A DNA stretch of 7,597 nucleotides from an uncultured Eubacteriales bacterium. GTDB lineage: Bacteria > Bacillota > Clostridia > Oscillospirales > Acutalibacteraceae. This document shows positions 1 through 6,547 of this stretch, in pieces. Each line of letters starts with the position of its first letter. The stretch's first letter is position 1. The notes beneath the pieces are model-generated. The model searched no databases. It worked only from the letters and a program-made list of their open reading frames with translations, and was not told where the DNA came from. The stretch is from positions 1 to 7,597 of the forward strand of contig CAKVBG010000051.1 in assembly GCA_934725345.1 (NCBI GenBank), read 5' to 3'. A program made the position numbers and the translations under genes.

Positions 1-702
1 ATAAACAAAGTTTCTAAATTTTCACTTGTATTCTTTAGAAAAGCATATGTAGAAATTGGTATGGCATCTTTTTTAAGTTCTCTTTTAAAATTTGCACTTA
101 GAATTTTTCTTTTGGTTATCGTTATGGGATGCCTTGGTATTGATGTTACTTCAATATTGACTGCAATAGGTGCTTCATTTTTAGCATTGGGAATTTCCAT
201 AAAAGAGAGTCTTTCGAATTTTATAAGCGGTATAGTTTTGATAGTAAATAAGCCTATCCACGTGGGGGATTTCATAGAATTTGAAAATTCATCTGGCACA
301 GTGGTTAAAATAGAAATGCTGTTTACAACTCTTCAGACACCTGAGAAAGATAAAACAGTTATAATTCCTAATGCTCGACTAGTTTCTAGCGTTATCGTCC
401 GAAAAAGCGAATATAATCTTAGAAGTGTAAGTCTTGATTTCCATACCTCAAATCAAATTCCTTATGTTGAGGTAGAAAAATTTTTAACGAGAGAGTTTCT
501 TAGCAATAATAGCATTCTTCAGCTACCCGCTCCTCAAGTCAAAAGTTGTGACAAAAACACTAAATTTAACATAACAGTCTGGTGTCAAAATCAGTATGCA
601 GAGAAGGTTAAAAGGGATTTAGAAGCTATCTTGGTTAAACTCTCTCGTAAAAGTGGTTCTCTAGTGGAAATAGATTATCCAGAAAATATAAATTCTGAAT
701 AA
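1..702 (+). CDS. MscS-family mechanosensitive ion channel, 5'-truncated by window edge
   Basis: This is the C-terminal 233 codons of a small-conductance mechanosensitive channel, an inner-membrane pore that opens under membrane tension and releases solutes during hypo-osmotic shock. The frame is open from base 1. The ATG at 61 has no ribosome binding site and would start between membrane helices, so the true start lies to the left. By comparison with E. coli MscS (286 aa), roughly the first 60 residues are missing. A hydrophobic helix at about nt 91-141 matches TM2. The pore helix TM3 spans about nt 151-243, with a GASFLALG core and the family signature SLSNFISG. The beta-domain follows with VGDFIEF and then IIPNARL, a variant of the usual IPN motif. 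At the pore-sealing positions equivalent to E. coli L105 and L109 I see Leu and Ile. The C-terminal alpha/beta vestibule domain looks complete to the stop. Family assignment is firm; the exact subfamily and conductance are not known. Confidence 0.93.
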   Translation: MNKVSKFSLVFFRKAYVEIGMASFLSSLLKFALRIFLLVIVMGCLGIDVTSILTAIGASFLALGISIKESLSNFISGIVLIVNKPIHVGDFIEFENSSGTVVKIEMLFTTLQTPEKDKTVIIPNARLVSSVIVRKSEYNLRSVSLDFHTSNQIPYVEVEKFLTREFLSNNSILQLPAPQVKSCDKNTKFNITVWCQNQYAEKVKRDLEAILVKLSRKSGSLVEIDYPENINSE

Positions 703-751
703 CTTAAGTATAACATTGATTTAAAACAATGTCAAGGGGGTAAATTAAAAA

Positions 752-1300
752 ATGAACAAGGCTTTTTCTGCAGGTGTAGCGCCGGGAGGACTTAGGGACA
801 AAAATGAAATTAAAATATTAATTTGTTTTCTTATGGATAAAGTTCGAAGTCCGTTAAGTAAAAGCGACGTAACTTTAGCGCTTCAAACTTATGGCATTGC
901 AAATTATTTTGAAACAAGTGATGCTTTTTCTGAAATGGTATCTAATGGAAGCATAAAAAAACAAAGTGATGGAAAATATTCCATTACTAAAGAGGGTAAG
1001 ATAATAGTAGATGAACTTTCCGGTAAATTATCTTCACTAATCAAAGATAGAGGTCTTAAAGCAGTTAGAAGTTATGTTGAGAGAGCTAAAAGCGAAAAGG
1101 AAAACAAAGTATTTATCAAGGAAAACAAATACGGTTTTGAAGTAACTTGCATAATTTCAGATGGCTCATTTGAAATGCTTAAATTTAGTCTCTACGCACC
1201 CGATAGAGAAACTGCGTGCAGAATAAAGAATAATTTCTATAAGAACCCCGAGGATATCTATAAAAACATTTTGCTTTTAGTTACGAAACAGGAACTGTAA
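752..1300 (+). CDS. DUF4364 family protein with N-terminal winged helix-turn-helix
   Basis: This is a 182-aa protein that I recognise as DUF4364, a family of unknown function found mainly in Clostridia. The opening AGVAPGGLRDKNEIKILICF is typical of the family. Residues about 16-90 read as a winged helix: a helical start, a PLSKSDVTLAL turn-helix, the family's NYFETSDAF segment, and a wing-like hairpin around GKYSITKEGK. The C-terminal half (about 110-182) is alternating strand and helix with no motif I can assign, and may be a dimer or ligand domain. There is no signal peptide or membrane segment, so it should be cytoplasmic. A DNA-binding role is plausible from the fold, but the target is unknown. 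The ATG is preceded by AAGGGGG at 734-740 with 11 nt spacing. It lies 49 nt after the channel gene and shows no clear promoter of its own, so it may be co-transcribed with it. Confidence 0.85.
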   Translation: MNKAFSAGVAPGGLRDKNEIKILICFLMDKVRSPLSKSDVTLALQTYGIANYFETSDAFSEMVSNGSIKKQSDGKYSITKEGKIIVDELSGKLSSLIKDRGLKAVRSYVERAKSEKENKVFIKENKYGFEVTCIISDGSFEMLKFSLYAPDRETACRIKNNFYKNPEDIYKNILLLVTKQEL

Positions 1301-1319
1301 ATTAAATCCAATACCAAAC

Positions 1320-1349
1320 TTGACAGTCTCACTATAAAGCCTTTATAAT
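1320..1349 (+). promoter_or_regulatory. Consensus sigma-70/sigma-A promoter for rlmN-prpC-prkC-murA
   Basis: A -35 box TTGACA (1320-1325) and a -10 box TATAAT (1344-1349) are both perfect matches, separated by 18 nt. Transcription should begin near 1355-1357, leaving a leader of about 40 nt before the TTG start at 1397. It lies in the 96-nt gap after the DUF4364 gene, just upstream of a closely packed gene string. I infer it drives the whole string constitutively with the housekeeping sigma factor. No operator-like repeat overlaps it. Confidence 0.85.
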
Positions 1350-1377
1350 GTGCATGAAACATTTTGAATATCAGTGC

Positions 1378-1385
1378 GGAGGTGG
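1378..1385 (+). promoter_or_regulatory. Ribosome binding site that sets the rlmN start
   Basis: GGAGGTGG is the only strong Shine-Dalgarno sequence in the rlmN leader. It lies 11 nt before the TTG at 1397 but downstream of the in-frame TTG at 1364. A start at 1364 would have no binding site and almost no leader after the promoter at 1320-1349. This argues for 1397 as the real start. Confidence 0.75.
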
Positions 1386-1396
1386 CGTTTTTAGGT

Positions 1397-2452
1397 TTGG
1401 CAAAAAAAGATATCAAGTCAATGACTTTAGAAGAATTTATGGCAGATTTTTCCGGTATATCATCTCAAAAATACAGAGCAAAGCAAATTTACCAGTGGAT
1501 AGCTAAAGGAATTAAATCCTTTGATGAAATGAGCAATGTACCGAAGCTTCTTCGGGATAAACTAAGCCAAATTTATGAAATCCCCGGATTTGAAATCCAA
1601 GATAAAAGAGTTTCAGTGGATTCAACCGTAAAATATTTATTTAAACTCCATGACGGTGAATGTATTGAGTCAGTGGTTATGAAATATAAGCATGGTTATT
1701 CGATATGTGTTTCAACTCAAGCCGGTTGCAAAATGGGGTGTGTATTTTGTCAGACGGGCAAAGGGGGATTTTCTAGGAATTTGCTTCCAAGCGAGATGAT
1801 TTTGCAAATTGAAACTGCTCAACGGGATTTGAATATTAAAATTTCAAATATCGTGTTGATGGGTATGGGTGAACCGCTAGATAACTACGAAAACGTGGTA
1901 AAATTTCTGAAACTGGTTTCTGCTCCAGAAGGACTAAACATTGGAATGAGGCATATATCACTTTCTACCTGTGGGGTTGTTGATAAAATTTACGATTTGG
2001 CAAAAGAAAATTTTCAATTAACTCTTTCAGTTTCACTTCATGCGCCAAATGATTCAATAAGGGATAGGATAATGAAAATAAATCGTCGGTGGAATGTTGA
2101 AGAATTGATGAAGGCGTGTTTACACTATTCCAAAGTGTGTGGGAGGCGGATATCTTTTGAGTACGTTATGATAAAGGGAGTAAACGACAGTGTCAAATCT
2201 GCTTCCGAATTAGCAGATATCCTAAAAGGAATGCTTTGCCATGTTAATTTAATTCCTTTGAATGGTAATTTGAGTAACGGAATGGAAAAAAGTTTAAAAA
2301 CCGATGTTTACAGATTCAAAAACGTGCTTGAAAGTAAAGGCATTACCGCCACTGTTAGGCGAACTCTTGCTCAAGATATAGAAGGTGCTTGTGGTCAGCT
2401 CAAGGGAGTTCATATACCTAAGGAGGTCAAAAGTAAAAATGAAATTTTATAG
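1397..2452 (+). CDS. rlmN: RlmN, dual-specificity 23S rRNA A2503 / tRNA A37 C2-methyltransferase
   Basis: This is a radical-SAM methyltransferase of 351 aa that makes 2-methyladenosine at A2503 of 23S rRNA and, in characterised homologues, at A37 of some tRNAs. I chose the TTG at 1397 because a strong binding site precedes it, and because the N-terminus MAKKDIKSMTLEEF then matches the family. The 4Fe-4S cysteines are C111, C115 and C118 in CKMGCVFC. C104 in SICVSTQAG corresponds to the catalytic E. coli C118. C332 in the C-terminal EGACGQLKG corresponds to the methyl-carrying E. coli C355. GMGEPLDN and SLHAPND, conserved in the family, are also present. The N-terminal YRAKQIYQWI helix region is typical of RlmN. 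With both catalytic cysteines and RlmN-like flanks I see nothing pointing to the resistance enzyme Cfr. It is the first gene after the consensus promoter, and its end overlaps prpC by 14 nt. Confidence 0.96.
   Translation: MAKKDIKSMTLEEFMADFSGISSQKYRAKQIYQWIAKGIKSFDEMSNVPKLLRDKLSQIYEIPGFEIQDKRVSVDSTVKYLFKLHDGECIESVVMKYKHGYSICVSTQAGCKMGCVFCQTGKGGFSRNLLPSEMILQIETAQRDLNIKISNIVLMGMGEPLDNYENVVKFLKLVSAPEGLNIGMRHISLSTCGVVDKIYDLAKENFQLTLSVSLHAPNDSIRDRIMKINRRWNVEELMKACLHYSKVCGRRISFEYVMIKGVNDSVKSASELADILKGMLCHVNLIPLNGNLSNGMEKSLKTDVYRFKNVLESKGITATVRRTLAQDIEGACGQLKGVHIPKEVKSKNEIL
2420..2428 (+). promoter_or_regulatory. Ribosome binding site of prpC inside the end of rlmN
   Basis: AAGGAGGTC is a near-perfect complement of the 16S rRNA tail and lies within the last codons of rlmN, 10 nt before the ATG at 2439. 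It fixes the prpC start at 2439, although the frame is open further upstream with in-frame alternatives inside rlmN. The arrangement suggests translational coupling between rlmN and prpC. Confidence 0.85.
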
Positions 2453-3179
2453 TAAAACTGATATCGGTAAAAAAAGAGAAACAAATCAAGATTATGTAGG
2501 AGGAGAAGTCGTTTCTGAAGATCTCGCCTGGACGGTCGTATGTGATGGAATGGGCGGAATAAACGGTGGCGACGTTGCAAGTAAAATGGCAGTAGAAAAA
2601 ATAACCGAAATAGTAATGCAAAAAGTTAATCCGGAATTATCCGAAGATGAAACAATGGAACTCATGAAAGAGTCTATAGATGAAGCCAACAAAGATATTT
2701 TTGAAAAATCTAATTCCAATCAGGAACTACAAGGCATGGGAACTACGGTGGTGCTGGGAATGATAGTTAAAAATAACTTATATGTTATGCACGCCGGAGA
2801 TAGCCGAGCTTACTTGATAAGTGGCCCTGGAATTAAACAAATCGGAGTAGATCATTCTATTGTTCAGGAAATGGTCAGCAGTGGTCAGTTAACCCCAGAA
2901 GAAGCTAAAAATCATCTTCAAAAGAATATAATCACTCGAGCTTTGGGAATTGGAGATGAAGTAGAAGTTGATTGCAATAAGGAAAAGCTTAAAGATCAAG
3001 ATGTTCTTTTAGTTTGTACGGATGGTCTTTCGAATCATTTGGAGGATGGCGAAATTTACAAGATATTTTGCCGAGAAAGACTAAGTGACGTTCCTGAGGT
3101 ACTGGTAAATGAATGCAATTCCCGTGGAGGGAAAGATAATATAACAGTTTCTTTGATTAAATACGAAGAAAACGATTAA
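2439..3179 (+). CDS. prpC: PrpC/Stp1-type PP2C family Ser/Thr protein phosphatase
   Basis: This is a metal-dependent PP2C phosphatase of 246 aa, cytoplasmic, the usual length for bacterial Stp/PrpC enzymes that reverse phosphorylation by the neighbouring PASTA kinase. The start at 2439 follows a near-perfect binding site and gives the classic N-terminus MKFYSKTDIGKKRETNQD. Metal-binding residues are in place: D18 in TNQD, D36-G37 in CDGMGG, D195 in CTDG, and D233 in GGKDNITV. Other family motifs are GMGTTVV (99-105), HAGDSRAYL (118-126), DHS (138-140) and ITRALG (165-170). The flap segment VQEMVSSGQLTPEEA (142-156) is also standard. There is no membrane segment. The first 14 nt overlap rlmN in another frame, and prkC begins 46 nt downstream. 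The pairing with the kinase makes the functional call strong. Confidence 0.95.
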   Translation: MKFYSKTDIGKKRETNQDYVGGEVVSEDLAWTVVCDGMGGINGGDVASKMAVEKITEIVMQKVNPELSEDETMELMKESIDEANKDIFEKSNSNQELQGMGTTVVLGMIVKNNLYVMHAGDSRAYLISGPGIKQIGVDHSIVQEMVSSGQLTPEEAKNHLQKNIITRALGIGDEVEVDCNKEKLKDQDVLLVCTDGLSNHLEDGEIYKIFCRERLSDVPEVLVNECNSRGGKDNITVSLIKYEEND

Positions 3180-3187
3180 GTTCTTGA

Positions 3188-3204
3188 ATTTAACTTAGTT
3201 AAAT
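3188..3204 (+). repeat. Perfect 17-nt palindrome between prpC and prkC
   Basis: ATTTAACTTAGTTAAAT is an 8+1+8 perfect inverted repeat lying 6 nt before the prkC ribosome binding site. As RNA it would form only a weak AU-rich hairpin with a tiny loop. As DNA it has the form of a dimeric repressor operator. There is no following T-tract, so it is not a terminator. No function is established; AT-rich palindromes of this size can occur by chance. Confidence 0.4.
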
Positions 3205-3210
3205 CTAGAT

Positions 3211-3218
3211 GGAGGAGA
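3211..3218 (+). promoter_or_regulatory. Ribosome binding site for the TTG start of prkC
   Basis: GGAGGAGA lies 7 nt before the TTG at 3226. No ATG or GTG stands at a better distance in the frame, so this site decides the TTG start. Confidence 0.8.
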
Positions 3219-3225
3219 TATAACT

Positions 3226-5229
3226 TTGGATAAGTACACAGGTAAAAGACTTGATGCAAGATATGAAATACAAGAACTTATTGGCGTTGGAGGCATGGCT
3301 GTTGTTTATCGTGCTTACGACATCATTGAAGATAAGATTGTTGCCATAAAGATTTTGAAAGATGAATTTTTAGGCAATAAGGAATTTGTTAGAAGATTTA
3401 AAAACGAGTCCAAAGCAATTGCGGTGCTTTCTCATCCTAACATTGTTGAAGTATATGATGTCAGTTTTGGCACCAAAATTCAGTATATAGTTATGGAGTA
3501 TATAGACGGCATAACTCTTAAAGAGCTTATCTCGGAGAGGAAGGTAATAGACTGGAAAGATGCTGTTTATTTTGTAACCCAGATACTTTCAGCGCTAAGA
3601 CACGCTCATGGCAAGGGGGTTATCCACCGGGATATAAAACCTCAAAACATAATGCTTTTAGAAGATGGGACTATAAAGGTCACTGATTTTGGTATAGCCA
3701 GATTTTCTAGAAATGAAACTCAAACCATGACGGACCGTGCAATAGGATCAGTTCACTATATTTCCCCCGAACAAGCAAAGGGGAGCGTAATTGATGAAAA
3801 AGCAGATATCTATTCTGTAGGCGTTATGCTCTACGAAATGCTCACGGGCAGACTTCCTTTCGAAGCCGACAATGCTGTGTCTGTTGCGATTATGCAGATG
3901 CAGGCCAAGCCTAAGCCTTTAAGAGAAATAAATTCAGAGATTCCTAAAGGTCTTGAGCAAATAACCTTGAAAGCCATGGAAAAAAATCCCGTGAATAGAT
4001 ATCTTACAGCTGAAGATATGATTTCAGATTTGCAAAAACTTCAAAAAGATCCTACAATATCTTTTGATTATAAATGCTTTGTTGACGATAATCCAACAAG
4101 ACATTTAGATCAAATTAAAGATGCTTCCAGGAATAATGGCGATTATGGCGATAGGTTTAGTGTTGAGGAGAAAAAGAAGAAAACTAAAACGAGTGTAGTT
4201 ACGGCAGGGATTGCCGCCGGAGTAGGGCTTTTTGCTATTATCGTGATTTTTATTGCTTGGTTTAGTTCATGCGGAAATAGTGCTGCAAAGGACGTAGATG
4301 TTCCTAATTTCATAAACATGAAACTTTCAGATGTTCAGAATAACCCAAATTATAAATTTGTTTGGAAGGTAGAGTCAGTTTATGATTCTTCTAAACCTGA
4401 AGGTGTGATTGTTGACCAAGATCCGACTGCCGGATCTAAGAAAGTGAAAGAGGGAGCAACTATAGCATTAAAGGTGAATAGTTCAGGAGTACTAGTAAGC
4501 GTGCCGGCAGTTAAGGGGATGACGGAAGAAGTAGCAAAAGGTAAAATAACAAATTTAGGACTGAAATGTGAAACTATCACGATAAATGATAATGAAGTTG
4601 TAGAAGGGCTGGTCTGTAATGTTGACCCAAGAGAAGGAACTAAAGTAACAGCCGATACTACTATAAGACTTTATGTTAGCAAGGGGCCTGTGGAAGAGAA
4701 GGTAACGGTTCCTAACGTTATAAATAAAACTCTTTCAGCGGCTAAAAATGAATTAGCATCAGTTGGGCTTAAAGCGATGGATGCAGTGGTTTATGAAAAT
4801 AGTGACCAAGCAAAAGACATTGTTATTTCAACAGACCCTCTACCAGGAGTTAGCTTGACCAAAAATTCTCAAGTTAAGTTAGTTGTGAGTTCTGGAGTGA
4901 AAAAGGAAAGGGCTATAGAAGTAGAAGTTGATTTACCATCTTCAGTGGACTACCAAGTTACAGTTTCCACTTATATCAACGGAGTTTTTGATACATCTAA
5001 AAAGGTTATCCCTTCGTATAACGGAACTTACGTTGTGAGTTTGAAAGGCACAGAAGGCAAGAAAACTTTAAATGTTGATATTGATGGTAAACCGTATAGG
5101 GTTTATGAAGTAGATTTCAGTGCTTCTTCTAAGAACGTGAAGAAAATTAATTCATACGAGTATAAACCTAAAGTGGTTGAAAAACAAGAAATCCCAATGG
5201 ACGACGAAGGCTATGAATATGGCGATTAA
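3226..5229 (+). CDS. prkC: PrkC-type transmembrane Ser/Thr protein kinase with three PASTA repeats
   Basis: This is a 667-aa PASTA kinase: a cytoplasmic kinase with an outer domain that binds muropeptides or lipid II and controls growth, division and spore germination in Gram-positive bacteria. The kinase domain spans about 13-270: glycine loop GVGGMAVVY (20-28), ATP lysine K42, glutamate E61, catalytic HRDIKPQN (134-141), DFG (154-156), and SPE (180-182). The activation loop has three threonines (T165, T167, T169) that are candidates for autophosphorylation. A basic juxtamembrane stretch precedes one membrane helix (about 324-346). PASTA repeats lie at about 358-424, 425-492 and 493-560. A further beta-rich domain (about 561-640) and an acidic tail end the protein. 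The TTG start has a strong binding site. It follows prpC by 46 nt and precedes murA by 28 nt. Odd points are a Cys (C349) right after the membrane helix in a lipobox-like setting and murA as the next gene. Confidence 0.96.
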   Translation: MDKYTGKRLDARYEIQELIGVGGMAVVYRAYDIIEDKIVAIKILKDEFLGNKEFVRRFKNESKAIAVLSHPNIVEVYDVSFGTKIQYIVMEYIDGITLKELISERKVIDWKDAVYFVTQILSALRHAHGKGVIHRDIKPQNIMLLEDGTIKVTDFGIARFSRNETQTMTDRAIGSVHYISPEQAKGSVIDEKADIYSVGVMLYEMLTGRLPFEADNAVSVAIMQMQAKPKPLREINSEIPKGLEQITLKAMEKNPVNRYLTAEDMISDLQKLQKDPTISFDYKCFVDDNPTRHLDQIKDASRNNGDYGDRFSVEEKKKKTKTSVVTAGIAAGVGLFAIIVIFIAWFSSCGNSAAKDVDVPNFINMKLSDVQNNPNYKFVWKVESVYDSSKPEGVIVDQDPTAGSKKVKEGATIALKVNSSGVLVSVPAVKGMTEEVAKGKITNLGLKCETITINDNEVVEGLVCNVDPREGTKVTADTTIRLYVSKGPVEEKVTVPNVINKTLSAAKNELASVGLKAMDAVVYENSDQAKDIVISTDPLPGVSLTKNSQVKLVVSSGVKKERAIEVEVDLPSSVDYQVTVSTYINGVFDTSKKVIPSYNGTYVVSLKGTEGKKTLNVDIDGKPYRVYEVDFSASSKNVKKINSYEYKPKVVEKQEIPMDDEGYEYGD

Positions 5230-5242
5230 TTAATAATGAATT

Positions 5243-5250
5243 AGAGGTGA
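5243..5250 (+). promoter_or_regulatory. Ribosome binding site for the TTG start of murA
   Basis: AGAGGTGA stands 7 nt before the TTG at 5258, and the resulting N-terminus MEKILISGGN is the usual one for MurA. I see no separate promoter in the 28-nt gap after prkC, so murA is probably read from the upstream transcript. Confidence 0.75.
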
Positions 5251-5257
5251 TATTCCT

Positions 5258-6538
5258 TTGGAGAAAATATTAATATCTGGAGGAAATAAATTAAAAGGGA
5301 AAGTAGAAATAAGCGGAGCTAAAAATGCCGCTTTGGCAATATTGCCGGCTGCAATCCTTTCGGACGACATATGCATAATAGAGAATTTACCAAATATAAA
5401 AGATATAACTTTGATGTGTAGAGTTTTGGAGGATTTAGGTGCAGTTATCCGCATGATAGATAAACACACGATTGAAATAGATCCTCGCCAAATGACGAAC
5501 CGAGTAGCATCTTATGAACTAATGAGAAGCATAAGGGCCTCCTGCTATCTTTTGGGGGCGTTACTTGCTAGGTTTAATAAGTCAGTTATTTGTTTGCCGG
5601 GAGGTTGCGATTTTGGAATACGCCCAATTGATCAACACTTAAAAGGATTTGAGGCTTTAGGTGCAAAACACAATATAGGTGGCGGAATGATAGAAGTATC
5701 TTGCGATAAGTTGGTAGGAAATAATGTGTATATGGACGTAGTTTCTGTTGGAGCAACGGTTAATGTTATGCTTGCGGCGGTTAAGGCAGAAGGCTTGACC
5801 ATCATAGAGAACGCGGCCAAGGAACCCCATATTGTGGACTTAGCAAATTTTTTAAATTGTATGGGAGCGGACGTCTTTGGTGCGGGAACAGATATAATAA
5901 AAATAAGAGGAGTCAAAAAGCTCAAAGGAGTTTCATATTCCATTATTCCTGATCAGATAGAAGCCGGGACTTATCTAGTAGCAGCCGCAGCTACGGGTGG
6001 AGAGATTACCATAGAAAACGTAACACCTAAGCATTTAGAGTCCATAACTGCGAAGCTAAAAGAGATGGGTGCAGAGCTTACTGAACAAGATGATTCAGTG
6101 CATATTAAGTGCGATAAACCGCTAAAAAAGTGCAACATAAAAACTATGCCTCATCCAGGATTTCCAACCGATATGCAACCTCAAATAACGGCACTACTTT
6201 CGATTGTGCCTGGGACAAGCTTAGTTAATGAAGCGGTTTGGGATAATAGATTCAGGTATGTTGAAGAGCTGAGAAGAATGGGTGCAAATATATCGGTAAA
6301 TGGGCGGACTGCAGTTGTGGAAGGTGTGGAAAGTCTTACAGGAGCTCCTGTGAAAGCCACGGATCTTCGAGCGGGTGCGGCTTTAGTAATAGCGGGATTA
6401 GCTGCAAATGGAACTACCACTATAGATAATATCAACCACATCGAAAGAGGCTATGAGGACATAGTTGAAAAATTTCAGAGCCTTGGAGCGAATATTCGCA
6501 AGGTATCTGAGGAAGAATTTAGGCATGATGTGGGATAA
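5258..6538 (+). CDS. murA: MurA, UDP-N-acetylglucosamine 1-carboxyvinyltransferase
   Basis: This enzyme transfers enolpyruvate from phosphoenolpyruvate to UDP-GlcNAc in the cytoplasm, the first committed step of peptidoglycan synthesis. The protein is 426 aa, within the family's usual 415-435. Key residues are present: K22-N23 in SGAKNAAL, R91 and R94 in MRSIRAS, the catalytic cysteine C117 in LPGGCDFGIRPID, D305 in HPGFPTDMQPQ, and R371 in TDLRAGAAL. NEAVWDNRF and the closing repeat around HIERGYEDI are also typical. C117 is the residue modified by fosfomycin; a Cys here means the intrinsic-resistance Cys-to-Asp form is absent. Many Clostridia carry two murA copies, and I cannot say which paralogue this is. 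It sits 28 nt after prkC, where rsgA would be expected in many Bacillota. The gene ends 9 nt from a convergent glycosyltransferase with no visible terminator. Confidence 0.97.
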   Translation: MEKILISGGNKLKGKVEISGAKNAALAILPAAILSDDICIIENLPNIKDITLMCRVLEDLGAVIRMIDKHTIEIDPRQMTNRVASYELMRSIRASCYLLGALLARFNKSVICLPGGCDFGIRPIDQHLKGFEALGAKHNIGGGMIEVSCDKLVGNNVYMDVVSVGATVNVMLAAVKAEGLTIIENAAKEPHIVDLANFLNCMGADVFGAGTDIIKIRGVKKLKGVSYSIIPDQIEAGTYLVAAAATGGEITIENVTPKHLESITAKLKEMGAELTEQDDSVHIKCDKPLKKCNIKTMPHPGFPTDMQPQITALLSIVPGTSLVNEAVWDNRFRYVEELRRMGANISVNGRTAVVEGVESLTGAPVKATDLRAGAALVIAGLAANGTTTIDNINHIERGYEDIVEKFQSLGANIRKVSEEEFRHDVG

Positions 6539-6547
6539 GACGGAGTA

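Noticed and set aside
61..63. ATG at 61 as the start of the MscS gene.
   Set aside because: The frame is open from base 1, no binding site precedes it, and it would remove the first membrane helix and part of the second region expected for MscS.
178..228. Lys-Glu in the MscS pore-helix kink where E. coli has Gln-Gly, considered as an unusual channel variant.
   Set aside because: From family knowledge, a Lys plus acidic residue at this place is common among Gram-positive MscS proteins, so it is probably ordinary.
713..732. Inverted repeat ACATTG ... CAATGT after the channel gene, as a possible terminator.
   Set aside because: The stem is only 6 bp and AT-rich with an 8-nt loop, and it is followed by AAGGGGG rather than a T-tract. 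It is more likely part of the DUF4364 leader.
1364..1396. In-frame TTG at 1364 as the start of rlmN.
   Set aside because: It has no binding site, lies only about 8 nt after the predicted transcript start, and adds residues not typical of the family. The GGAGGTGG at 1378-1385 points to 1397.
2385..2438. Upstream in-frame extension of prpC within rlmN.
   Set aside because: The 18 extra residues do not resemble the PP2C N-terminus, whereas the ATG at 2439 gives the standard motif after a near-perfect binding site.
5230..5257. Internal promoter for murA in the gap after prkC.
   Set aside because: A TAATAAT stretch is present, but no -35-like box stands at a suitable distance upstream.
5632..5943. 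Minus-strand open frame of about 100 codons inside murA, and similar frames in prpC, prkC and murA.
   Set aside because: They lie fully inside strongly supported genes, lack binding sites and show no recognisable protein features.
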